Source: an uncultured Brachyspira sp. (GTDB taxonomy: Bacteria > Spirochaetota > Brachyspiria > Brachyspirales > Brachyspiraceae). From it: a stretch of 6,534 bases of DNA. Within the stretch, counting starts at the first letter, position 1; each line of letters begins with the position of its first letter. This document shows positions 1 through 6,336 of this stretch, in pieces. The notes under the pieces were generated by a model that was given only the letters and a program-made list of their open reading frames with translations, was not told where the DNA came from and made no database searches. The stretch spans positions 1 through 6,534 of the forward strand of contig CAKVCJ010000109.1 of the NCBI GenBank assembly GCA_934725655.1. The letters are read 5' to 3'. Made by a program: the position numbers and the translations under genes.

Positions 1-2
1 AG

Positions 3-110
3 GAAAATAGCTCTTCTAACTGCTTGCTTCTTCATGCTATGGCTGTTAATATTTCTGGTATAATTTCTGGTGCTATAACTGTTGGAATATTACTGACTTT
101 TTTCCATTAA
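3..110 (+). CDS. Na+-translocating decarboxylase beta subunit, C-terminal end (partial)
   Basis: Only the last 35 codons are present, open from the left edge to TAA at 108-110. The end of the protein reads LLLHAMAVNISGIISGAITV, followed by a hydrophobic run and FFH. I recognise this as the C-terminal membrane helix of the beta subunit of Na+-pumping biotin decarboxylases (OadB/GcdB/MmdB family), whose members usually end in a segment like LLMHAMGPNVAGVIGSAVAAG. In that family the beta subunit is the integral membrane part that decarboxylates carboxybiotin and couples this to Na+ export. The usual Gly-Pro before Asn is Ala-Val here. The match is from memory over a short stretch, and the particular decarboxylase (oxaloacetate, methylmalonyl-CoA or glutaconyl-CoA type) cannot be told. 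A terminator follows 43 nt after the stop, so this is probably the last gene of its operon. Confidence 0.7.
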   Translation, partial: ENSSSNCLLLHAMAVNISGIISGAITVGILLTFFH

Positions 111-153
111 TATGGTATTTATATATATTGTTTTTTGTGTAAATTAAATTTTT

Positions 154-187
154 GAGAACAGAGGATTTATGCCTCTGTTCTCTTTTT
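154..187 (+). terminator. intrinsic terminator of the decarboxylase operon
   Basis: GAGAACAGAGG (154-164) and CCTCTGTTCTC (172-182) form a perfect 11-bp stem with a 7-nt loop, followed on the plus strand by TTTTT. It ends the plus-strand transcript from the left. It also lies just past the stop of the convergent binding-protein gene, but on the minus strand the stem is followed by A residues, so it would be a poor intrinsic terminator in that direction. Confidence 0.88.
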
Positions 188-192
188 AAAAA

Positions 193-1008
193 TCATCCTC
201 TTACAAATACATCTTTGCCAAACCATTTAGTAGATATTTCAGCAGCTTTACCATCTGCTCTCATATCATCTAAAGCTTTATCAATAGCATTTAATAATTC
301 TGCATCTGTTTTTCTAATTCCAACCCCAAAAGATTTATATGTAATAGGATATTCTTCTAAAAGTTCAAAATCAGCATTCTCTTTAGATATATAATAACGA
401 GCTACTATTTCGTCTACTATTACAGCATCTATTCTTTTAGCTTCTAAATCTAAAAAAGCATTAACATTAAAATCATATTGCCTTATCTCTTTGGCTTCTT
501 TGCTTATAGGGTCGGCTTCCAATGATTCATAATTGCTGCTTCCTGTTTGTACGCCTAATATTTTTCCTTTTAAATCTTCTTTAGTTTTAATATCAGCTCT
601 GTCTGCATTTTTCACTATCATAAGCCTATTATTGAGATATGGTTTAGTAAAGTTTACCTGCTGTTTTCTGCTTTCGCTGATAGCAAATCCATTCCATACC
701 ACATCAACATCTCCTTTCTTTAAGCTCAATACAGCACTAGACCAATCTATAGGCTTGGCCTCTAATTCCACCCCGAGACGGTTTGCAACCTCTTTAGCTA
801 AATCTATATCAAAGCCAACTATATTTCCTTCCTCATCTCTAAAACCCATAGGGGCAAAAGTGTCATCTAAACCTAATACAAGCTTTCCGCTTTCTTTTAC
901 TTTTTGTAAAGAATTATCTGCTGAAGTTTGAGCAGCATTCTGTGTTTGAGTTTTTGAGCAAGATATAGCAAAAATAAATATAAAGAATAAAGTTATTATA
1001 CGTTTCAT
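193..1008 (-). CDS. amino-acid ABC transporter substrate-binding lipoprotein (copy 1)
   Basis: This is a 271-residue family 3 solute-binding protein (SBP_bac_3 type), which captures a polar amino acid outside the inner membrane and delivers it to an ABC permease. Residues 1-17 are a lipoprotein signal (MKR, hydrophobic run, then AIS-C), so Cys17 should be lipidated. The mature domain runs from about residue 35 to 265. Arg114 in SESRKQQVNF fits the Arg that binds the ligand carboxylate in HisJ-type proteins, and Asp199 in IVDE fits the Asp that binds its amino group. The pocket loop reads TGSSNYE (155-161). The ATG is preceded by AGGAG (1015-1019) with a 6-nt gap. It is a close paralogue of the gene at 1279-2079, with the same start (MKRI) and a nearly identical N-terminal half. 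No permease or ATPase gene is in the window. The leader upstream suggests that the ligand is histidine; the protein sequence alone does not settle this. Confidence 0.93.
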   Translation of the reverse strand: MKRIITLFFIFIFAISCSKTQTQNAAQTSADNSLQKVKESGKLVLGLDDTFAPMGFRDEEGNIVGFDIDLAKEVANRLGVELEAKPIDWSSAVLSLKKGDVDVVWNGFAISESRKQQVNFTKPYLNNRLMIVKNADRADIKTKEDLKGKILGVQTGSSNYESLEADPISKEAKEIRQYDFNVNAFLDLEAKRIDAVIVDEIVARYYISKENADFELLEEYPITYKSFGVGIRKTDAELLNAIDKALDDMRADGKAAEISTKWFGKDVFVRG

Positions 1009-1202
1009 AGTCTTCTCCTGTTATTTTAATTTTTTAAATTATAATTTTTAAATAAATTTTTTCTTAAGTTAATAAATATAATGTTGTTTTAAAATTGATG
1101 TTTATAAAAAGAAATTATTAATGATGATGATGTTTAGGAGAATATTGTGTAAAAAATTGAACTTTAAAAAAACATTTGATGTTATTCATTTTTAATCTCC
1201 TA
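1009..1202 (-). promoter_or_regulatory. candidate histidine-responsive translational attenuator (copy 1)
   Basis: This region precedes the binding-protein gene at 193-1008. In transcript order it holds a Shine-Dalgarno site (AGGAG, 1197-1201), the leader ORF (1118-1189), an AU-rich stretch of about 100 nt, and the binding-protein Shine-Dalgarno site. Inside the leader, TTCTCCT (1136-1142) is perfectly complementary over 7 nt to AGGAGAA (1013-1019), which contains the binding-protein Shine-Dalgarno site. The same element can also pair with TAGGAGA (1196-1202) at the leader's own site. The four His codons begin one codon after it. No GC-rich stem with a U-run is visible, so control of translation is more likely than termination. 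No convincing promoter was seen just upstream, so this unit may be read through from the other copy. Confidence 0.55.
1118..1189 (-). CDS. His-run leader peptide, copy 1 (23 aa)
   Basis: This short ORF has ATG at 1187-1189 and TAA at 1118-1120, with AGGAG (1197-1201) placed 7 nt before the start. The peptide begins MNNIKCFFKV and ends SPKHHHH directly before the stop, the four His all encoded by CAT. A second ORF at 2190-2264 has the same start (MN), a Gln at position 10 or 11, and the same SPK-(F)-HHHH end, but differs elsewhere. Such conservation in two copies argues that it is translated. A run of codons for one amino acid in a leader before an uptake or biosynthesis gene is the mark of attenuation, as in the enterobacterial his leader. 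The peptide probably has no function of its own; ribosome stalling on its His codons would be the signal. No protein family is recognised. Confidence 0.75.
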   Translation of the reverse strand: MNNIKCFFKVQFFTQYSPKHHHH

Positions 1203-1232
1203 TTTTTTGAATTATTTATTTTTTTACTTTTT

Positions 1233-1270
1233 TAATGGAGGCTTTTTATATTGCTTTTAAGCCCCCATTA
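1233..1270 (-). other. intercistronic stem-loop without U-run
   Basis: On the minus strand, 8 nt after the stop of the binding-protein gene at 1279-2079, AATGGGGGCTT pairs with AAGCCTCCATT (arms 1259-1269 and 1234-1244, one G-U pair, plus one flanking A-U pair). The loop is 14 nt. It is followed by an A-rich stretch, not by U residues. It therefore does not look like an ordinary intrinsic terminator on this strand. It could be a transcript-stabilising or processing structure between the two modules, or a weak terminator. On the plus strand the tail is ATTAATTTTTT, but no plus-strand gene is nearby. Confidence 0.6.
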
Positions 1271-1278
1271 TTAATTTT

Positions 1279-2079
1279 TTATTCTACAATAATATTTTTA
1301 CCAAACCATTTAGTAGAAATCTCTGCAGCCTTTCCATCAGCTCTCATATCATCTAAAGCTTTATCAACAGCATTTAATAATTCTACATCATTTTTTCTAA
1401 ATCCTATACCATAAAGCTCTTCAGTTAATGGGCTGTTTTCTACAACCTCAAAATTAACATTCTCTTCAGCTATATAATAACGTGCTGCCACTTCATCTAT
1501 TACAACAACATCTATCCTCTTAGCTTGTAAATCTAAAAAAGCATTAACATTAACATCATAAGGTCTAACCTCTTTAGCTTCTTTGCTTATAGGGTCAGCT
1601 TCCAATGCCTCCTGATTGCTTCCAACCTGTACTCCCAAAACTTTTCCTTTCAAATCTTCTTTGCTGTTAATATCTTTTCTATCAGAAGATTTTACTATTA
1701 TAAGTCTGTTATTAAGATATGGCTTAGAGAAATTAACTTGCTCTTTTCTAGACTCATTAATTGTAAAGCCATTCCATAAAACATCAACATCTCCCTTGTT
1801 TAGGCTTAATATAGAGCTTGACCAATCTATAGGTTTAACCTCTAATTTCACTCCCAAACGATTAGCAACTTCCTGAGCTAAATCTATATCAAAACCAACT
1901 ACATTTCCAGCCTCATCTCTAAAACCCATAGGGGCAAAAGTATCGTCTAAACCTAATACCAATTTACCGCTCTCTTTTACTTTTTGTAGAGAGTTGTCTG
2001 CTTGTGTGTTTTGCGTTTCTGTTTTTGAACAAGATATAGCAAAAATAATCATAGAAAATAAAATTAATATACGTTTCAT
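1279..2079 (-). CDS. amino-acid ABC transporter substrate-binding lipoprotein (copy 2)
   Basis: This 266-residue solute-binding protein is of the same family as its downstream neighbour; by eye roughly 70 percent of residues match (not computed). The lipoprotein signal ends AIS-Cys17, so the protein should be tethered by a lipid anchor. Expected ligand contacts are Arg111 (NESRKEQVNF) and Asp195 (VIDE). The pocket loop is VGSNQE (152-157), one residue shorter than in the other copy and closer to the GTTQE form I recall from HisJ. The C-terminal part around 208-228 is also diverged, so the two proteins may differ in affinity or ligand. The start has a strong Shine-Dalgarno site, AGGAGGA (2087-2093), 7 nt before ATG. 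A His-run leader ORF and a good promoter lie upstream. No transporter membrane or ATPase gene adjoins it. Confidence 0.93.
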   Translation of the reverse strand: MKRILILFSMIIFAISCSKTETQNTQADNSLQKVKESGKLVLGLDDTFAPMGFRDEAGNVVGFDIDLAQEVANRLGVKLEVKPIDWSSSILSLNKGDVDVLWNGFTINESRKEQVNFSKPYLNNRLIIVKSSDRKDINSKEDLKGKVLGVQVGSNQEALEADPISKEAKEVRPYDVNVNAFLDLQAKRIDVVVIDEVAARYYIAEENVNFEVVENSPLTEELYGIGFRKNDVELLNAVDKALDDMRADGKAAEISTKWFGKNIIVE

Positions 2080-2277
2080 AGTTTTTTCCTCCTAAGTTAA
2101 ATAATTGTTTTTTTAAAATTAATCTATATAAACGTAATAAAAAAAATAATGTTTTTAAAATTTAAAGTTGTTTATAAAAGAAATGATTATTATTGATGAT
2201 GGTGATGAAATTTAGGAGAAGAGGTGTTTGATAATTGAAATGCAGAAAAATACATCTTATTCATTTTTATCTCCTAA
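2080..2277 (-). promoter_or_regulatory. candidate histidine-responsive translational attenuator (copy 2)
   Basis: The layout is the same as at 1009-1202: leader Shine-Dalgarno site (AGGAG, 2271-2275), leader ORF (2190-2264), AU-rich spacer, then the binding-protein Shine-Dalgarno site. In the leader, TTCTCCTAA (2212-2220) can pair with TTAGGAGGA (2087-2095) at the binding-protein start over 9 bp including one G-U. Alternatively TCTCCTAA can pair with TTAGGAGA (2270-2277) at the leader's own site over 8 bp. The His codons start two codons after the element, close enough for a ribosome stalled there to cover it. A short block after the His codons, ATTTCTTTTATAAACA on the minus strand (2169-2184), recurs in copy 1 at 1099-1115. 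No terminator with a U-run was found. Confidence 0.58.
2190..2264 (-). CDS. His-run leader peptide, copy 2 (24 aa)
   Basis: ATG is at 2262-2264 and TAA at 2190-2192, with AGGAG (2271-2275) 6 nt before the start. The peptide begins MNKMYFSAFQ and ends SPKFHHHHQ; the His codons are CAT, CAC, CAT, CAT. Compared with copy 1 (1118-1189), the middle has diverged while the Met-Asn start, the Ser-Pro-Lys codons (TCT CCT AAA in both) and the four His are kept. It lies about 25 nt after the predicted transcription start and 110 nt before the binding-protein gene. Its likely role is to report histidyl-tRNA supply through ribosome stalling. No domain, signal peptide or known family is seen. Confidence 0.75.
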   Translation of the reverse strand: MNKMYFSAFQLSNTSSPKFHHHHQ

Positions 2278-2295
2278 TTTGATTTGTTACTTTTA

Positions 2296-2323
2296 ATTGT
2301 AATACTATTTACAAAAATGTCAA
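2296..2323 (-). promoter_or_regulatory. promoter of the leader/binding-protein operon
   Basis: On the minus strand a perfect -35 box TTGACA (2318-2323) is followed after 16 nt by TACAAT (2296-2301), 5 of 6 matches to the -10 consensus. Transcription would start near 2289, just before the leader Shine-Dalgarno site. It lies downstream of the TPR gene, so it starts a new transcription unit. I see no similar promoter before the second leader at 1189. Confidence 0.75.
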
Positions 2324-2360
2324 TAGCTATTATATATATTTTTATATTTTTTATTAAAAA

Positions 2361-3188
2361 TTATATAATATTAGATATTAAATTCTTTGCATCTATTGCT
2401 TCGGCATAATTTGAATCAATTTCTATAGCTTTATTAAAGTTTTCTAAGGCTGATTTTCTATTTCCAAGTTTATCGTATATAGTTCCTATGTTAAAATATA
2501 TCAATTTATTATTGTCATCCAATTCTTTTGCTTTATTTAAATATTTTATAGCCATATTATTACTATTTTTTTTTCTGTAACAAGAAGCTATATTGCATAA
2601 TGCGTATATATTTGTTTTATTATAATTAAAATTAAGTTCATGAAAATAGGAAAGTGCTTTATCATATTCTTCTTTATAAAAACAAATGCATCCAAGAAGA
2701 TTTATAATATCATTGGTTTGTTTTATTGAATAAGCAAGCTCAGCATAATGCAAAGAAAAATCATACATTCTCCATTTATAGCTTTGATAAGCCATATATG
2801 AAAGCCTTTCATAATCTTTTTTCTTTAATTTATTTTGATTATGTTTTTCTATTGCTTTATTTAAAAATGTTTCTCTGTTATTTTTATCCATTATAGATAA
2901 ATATTCATATATAAAGGAATTATCTATACCAAGCTCTATTAATTTAATAAAATTATCTGTTGCTTTTTTATAATTATTTTTTTGCATATTAATAAAACCT
3001 ATAATATACAAAGCTTCAGTATTATCAGAGTTGTTTTCTAATATTTTGTTATAATATTTTTCAGCTTCATTTAATTTATTTTCTTTTATATATATTCTTG
3101 CTAAAGAAGTGAGGGCGTTTATATCATTAGGGTTGTTATTTAGTATTTCATTATATTTTTCTATATGTTCGCTATAATCTTTTGCCAT
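2361..3188 (-). CDS. tetratricopeptide-repeat (TPR) protein, function unknown
   Basis: From the ATG at 3186-3188 this is a 275-residue soluble protein without signal peptide or membrane segment, rich in Asn, Lys, Ile and Tyr. TPR-like helix pairs are clear at about residues 21-54, 55-88, 159-191, 192-225 and 226-259. The last is the most typical (YFNIGTIYDKLGNRKSALEN, then FNKAIEID). Residues 89-158 are less regular but probably helical too. TPR stacks bind other proteins; nothing here shows which partner or process. In-frame TTG at 3198-3200 would add four residues (LLYI read as MLYI). I prefer the ATG, because the only strong Shine-Dalgarno site is 40 nt or more upstream and a hairpin could bring it near the ATG. 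It follows tgt by about 70 nt with no terminator between, so it is probably co-transcribed with lgt and tgt. No hairpin terminator was seen after its stop. Confidence 0.85.
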   Translation of the reverse strand: MAKDYSEHIEKYNEILNNNPNDINALTSLARIYIKENKLNEAEKYYNKILENNSDNTEALYIIGFINMQKNNYKKATDNFIKLIELGIDNSFIYEYLSIMDKNNRETFLNKAIEKHNQNKLKKKDYERLSYMAYQSYKWRMYDFSLHYAELAYSIKQTNDIINLLGCICFYKEEYDKALSYFHELNFNYNKTNIYALCNIASCYRKKNSNNMAIKYLNKAKELDDNNKLIYFNIGTIYDKLGNRKSALENFNKAIEIDSNYAEAIDAKNLISNII

Positions 3189-3250
3189 AATATATAACAA
3201 TAAAAATTATTAGTAATGTTTTAATACAATAATTCTTATTTCCTCCTCCT
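3189..3250 (-). promoter_or_regulatory. distant Shine-Dalgarno site with intervening hairpin
   Basis: A very strong ribosome-binding sequence, AGGAGGAGGA (3241-3250), lies 52 nt before the ATG at 3188, far outside the usual 5-10 nt. Directly after it, AATAAGAATTATT (3228-3240) can pair with AATAATTTTTATT (3199-3211), giving 13 bp with one G-U pair and a 16-nt loop. Folded this way, the site is only 10 nt of unpaired RNA from the ATG. The helix is almost all A-U, so its stability is uncertain. Confidence 0.45.
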
Positions 3251-3261
3251 TTTAAAAATCA

Positions 3262-4401
<1,140 letters not shown>

Positions 4402-5322
4402 TTATTTTTTATTTTGTTGTTTTGATATTTTTTTATCATCTGGTTTTTTTGTGTAAATATATATAAGCATTATTAAAGATACTATCATCATTATAATAGA
4501 ATATATAGCTCCAGATGTGATAGGTCCAATAGTCCACTCTGTAACATCTCTAAAAAACTGCTCTATTACAGCCCTAAAAAGTCCGTATAAAAATATCCAC
4601 ACAAATAATCTCGTGCCTTTTCTTATATTCTTATTTTTTTGACTTAATGCCAATATTATATAAGACACCAAAGCAAGAACTAATCCTTCAAGAAATGCTT
4701 CATATAGCTGCGAAGGGTATCTTAATTCTGTATATGGTCTAATTGCAGGTATCATAGCCTTCCAATTTTCGTATCCGCCAACGGCATCATAATTTGGAAA
4801 TATCATTCCAAGAGGCGAGTCAGTAACTCTGCCGTAGAGCTCTGCATTCATAAAGTTGCCTATTCTTCCAAAAAATAAAGCGAAACTTGAAGGAAGCGTT
4901 GCATGGTCTGCTATAGTTAAAAATTCGTATTTATATTTTCTGCTGAATATATATCCTCCAATAATCATTCCTATAAGTCCGCCGTGAAAAGACATTCCCG
5001 CAAAACCTAAAAAAGTTATTCCATTATCAAGATTAAATCCTAATATCTCCCAAGGCTTCAAAAAAGAAGAAGGTGAGTAAAGTAAAAAATATCCAACTCT
5101 CGCTCCTACTATAGCACCCACAGCGGCATAAAAAACCATATCATAAGCACCGCCGTCTTTTGAATTGTTAAATTTTATCCAACCTTTTTTTTCTAAATGA
5201 TTAAGTATTAAACAAGAAACTCCAATTCCCACTATATACATAAGTCCATACCATCTAATAGCACCAAGTATGGGTATATCCTCTGGAAATACAAACGGGG
5301 TAAAAAATTCAGGGTATTTCAT
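4402..5322 (-). CDS. lgt: phosphatidylglycerol--prolipoprotein diacylglyceryl transferase
   Basis: Lgt moves a diacylglyceryl group from phosphatidylglycerol to the lipobox Cys of prolipoproteins in the inner membrane, the first step of lipoprotein maturation. Several hydrophobic helices are visible (about 18-40, 62-82, 103-127, 212-228, 238-256, 268-290), followed by a Lys-rich cytoplasmic tail. The Lgt signature is at 152-165 (FGRIGNFMNAELYGR, starting one residue earlier), with Arg153 and Asn156. His113 lies in SFHGG, and Arg250 and Glu254 match the essential E. coli Arg239 and Glu243. The usual Asn-Gly-Glu is Asn-Ala-Glu here. The length is 306 residues from ATG 5320-5322, which has AGGA (5329-5332) 6 nt upstream. 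An in-frame TTG just before it is too close to that site. It is the first gene of the probable lgt-tgt-TPR operon. The two binding proteins in this window, with Cys17 lipoboxes, would be substrates. Confidence 0.96.
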   Translation of the reverse strand: MKYPEFFTPFVFPEDIPILGAIRWYGLMYIVGIGVSCLILNHLEKKGWIKFNNSKDGGAYDMVFYAAVGAIVGARVGYFLLYSPSSFLKPWEILGFNLDNGITFLGFAGMSFHGGLIGMIIGGYIFSRKYKYEFLTIADHATLPSSFALFFGRIGNFMNAELYGRVTDSPLGMIFPNYDAVGGYENWKAMIPAIRPYTELRYPSQLYEAFLEGLVLALVSYIILALSQKNKNIRKGTRLFVWIFLYGLFRAVIEQFFRDVTEWTIGPITSGAIYSIIMMIVSLIMLIYIYTKKPDDKKISKQQNKK

Positions 5323-5366
5323 CAATTTTCCTTATTATTATTTATTATCAATTTTTATAATTTTAT

Positions 5367-5410
5367 ATTATATGTTATGCATTAAAAAATCAATAATGCA
5401 TTAAATCAAT
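5367..5410 (-). promoter_or_regulatory. probable overlapping promoters of the lgt operon
   Basis: Two candidates overlap on the minus strand. The upstream one is TTGATT (5404-5409), a 17-nt gap, then TTTAAT (5381-5386). The downstream one is TTGATT (5388-5393) with TATAAT (5367-5372) at a 15-nt gap or TAATAT (5365-5370) at 17 nt. Each -35 box sits in one copy of a direct repeat. The next gene upstream, gpmA, ends in a terminator, so a promoter is expected in this gap. Confidence 0.5.
5377..5410. repeat. direct repeat ATGCATTAAA...TCAAT before lgt
   Basis: ATGCATTAAAAAATCAAT (5377-5394) is followed one base later by ATGCATTAAATCAAT (5396-5410), the same sequence less three A residues. TGCATTA (5378-5384) and TAATGCA (5394-5400) also form an inverted repeat with a 9-nt gap. 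The copies lie about 19 nt apart, close to two helical turns, and overlap the promoter candidates. They may be a regulator site or a chance duplication that made a second promoter. Confidence 0.5.
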
Positions 5411-5482
5411 TATTTGTATGTTTATTAAATATTTTGCTTTAAATATATGATTTTTTTAATAGAAATGTATTTTTTATTTATT

Positions 5483-5515
5483 AAAAAAGGAAGCCCAATT
5501 TTAAGACTTCCTTTT
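5483..5515 (-). terminator. intrinsic terminator of gpmA
   Basis: On the minus strand AAAAGGAAGTC (5505-5515) pairs with GGCTTCCTTTT (5485-5495), 11 bp with one U-G pair and a 9-nt loop, and ends in a run of six U (5483-5488). It starts 12 nt after the gpmA stop and separates it from the lgt operon. It shows that ordinary U-run terminators are used in this genome. Confidence 0.88.
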
Positions 5516-5527
5516 ATTTAATTAATA

Positions 5528-6274
5528 TTATTTTTTTTTGCCTTGATTAGCTACGGCTTCCATAGCTTTTTTAACAGCTTCAGGGTCGCCTAAATATTGT
5601 TTATTAACAGCTTTGAAATTATCATCAAGCTCATAAACTAAAGGCATTCCAGTAGGTATATTAAGTTCTGTAATGTCCGCATCAGAAATATTGTCTAAAT
5701 ATTTAACTAATGCTCTTAAACTATTACCGTGAGCAGCGATGATGATTTTTTTGCCGGCTTTAATATCTGGAAGTATAACGTTTTCCCAGAAAGGAACAAC
5801 TCTTGCAACAGTGTCTTTTAAGCATTCTGTAAGAGGTAATTCTTTTTCAGATAAGTTTTTGTAGCGAGGGTCATTTCCTGGATATCTTTCATCAGATTTC
5901 TCTAAAGCAGGAGGCGGAGTATCATAGCTTCTTCTCCATATTTTCACTTGGTCCTCACCATATTTTTCAGCAGTTTGAGATTTATTTAATCCCTGCAAAG
6001 CACCATAATGTCTTTCATTCAATTGCCAGCATTTTTCTACAGGTATCCATAAAAGTCCCATTTCTTCCAATACTAAGTTTAAAGTTTTGATTGCACGAGT
6101 GAGTGTTGAAGTATAAGCTTTATCAAAAGTAAAACCAGCTTTTTTAAGTTCTACTCCGCCAGCTTTAGCTTCTTCAATACCTTTTTCTGATAAAGTAACA
6201 TCAGCCCAACCAGTAAAAAGGTTCTCTTTATTCCAAACACTTTCCCCATGACGTATTAAAACAACTTTAGTCAT
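5528..6274 (-). CDS. gpmA: 2,3-bisphosphoglycerate-dependent phosphoglycerate mutase
   Basis: This cytoplasmic glycolytic enzyme interconverts 3- and 2-phosphoglycerate through a phosphohistidine. The catalytic RHGESVWN motif is at residues 8-15 with phospho-acceptor His9. Further conserved parts are [13 protein letters not shown] (20-32), Arg60 in STLTRA, Glu87 in [13 protein letters not shown] (86-98), the RRSYDTPPP segment (114-122), and His182 in AHGNSLRA. All catalytic residues are present. Length is 248 residues, standard for the family, when started at ATG 6272-6274. An upstream in-frame ATG at 6287-6289 would add five residues, but it overlaps the Shine-Dalgarno sequence GAGGAG (6282-6287), which sits 7 nt before the chosen start. 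It is a single-gene unit with its own promoter and terminator, divergent from the tRNA gene. The Lys-rich end (GKKK) is unremarkable. Confidence 0.97.
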   Translation of the reverse strand: MTKVVLIRHGESVWNKENLFTGWADVTLSEKGIEEAKAGGVELKKAGFTFDKAYTSTLTRAIKTLNLVLEEMGLLWIPVEKCWQLNERHYGALQGLNKSQTAEKYGEDQVKIWRRSYDTPPPALEKSDERYPGNDPRYKNLSEKELPLTECLKDTVARVVPFWENVILPDIKAGKKIIIAAHGNSLRALVKYLDNISDADITELNIPTGMPLVYELDDNFKAVNKQYLGDPEAVKKAMEAVANQGKKK

Positions 6275-6307
6275 TAATAAACTCCTCATAAAAGTGTATT
6301 TTTATTT

Positions 6308-6336
6308 ATTATATAGTTAAAAATATAAAAAATCAA
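6308..6336 (-). promoter_or_regulatory. gpmA promoter
   Basis: On the minus strand TTGATT (6331-6336) is followed after 17 nt by a perfect TATAAT (6308-6313). Transcription would start near 6301, giving a short leader of about 27 nt before the gpmA ATG. Confidence 0.75.

Larger units (their letters stand above)
193..2277 (-). repeat. tandem duplication of leader plus binding-protein module
   Basis: Two units lie head to tail in the same orientation: 193-1202 and 1279-2277. Each consists of a His-run leader ORF, an AU-rich spacer of about 110 nt and a binding-protein gene. The coding parts are close paralogues. The non-coding parts are more diverged but keep the leader layout, the anti-Shine-Dalgarno element and the block after the His codons. 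The duplication is therefore not recent, and its control region was copied along with the gene and then kept. Confidence 0.8.

Noticed and set aside
152..394. Plus-strand ORF of 80 codons
   Set aside because: It runs through the terminator stem and antisense to the end of the binding-protein gene, has no Shine-Dalgarno site, and resembles no protein. It is a shadow ORF.
533..931. Plus-strand ORF of 132 codons
   Set aside because: It is entirely antisense to a clear binding-protein gene. A related antisense ORF at 1616-1876 exists only because the two genes are paralogues.
1009..1117. Classical transcription attenuator (terminator/antiterminator) after leader 1
   Set aside because: I looked for a GC-containing stem followed by U residues in both spacers and found only weak A-U pairings, so a his-operon style terminator is not supported.
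1616..1876. Plus-strand ORF of 86 codons
   Set aside because: It is antisense to the second binding-protein gene; its similarity to the ORF at 533-931 follows from the duplicated sense genes.
3210..3233. Seven-codon ORF with ATT start, well spaced after AGGAGGAGGA
   Set aside because: It would need the very rare ATT start and encodes only a handful of residues before TAA. It could be another use of that strong site, but nothing else supports it.
5323..5482. Possible small gene between lgt and the gpmA terminator
   Set aside because: No ORF with a ribosome-binding site was seen; the stretch holds only the promoter candidates and repeats described.
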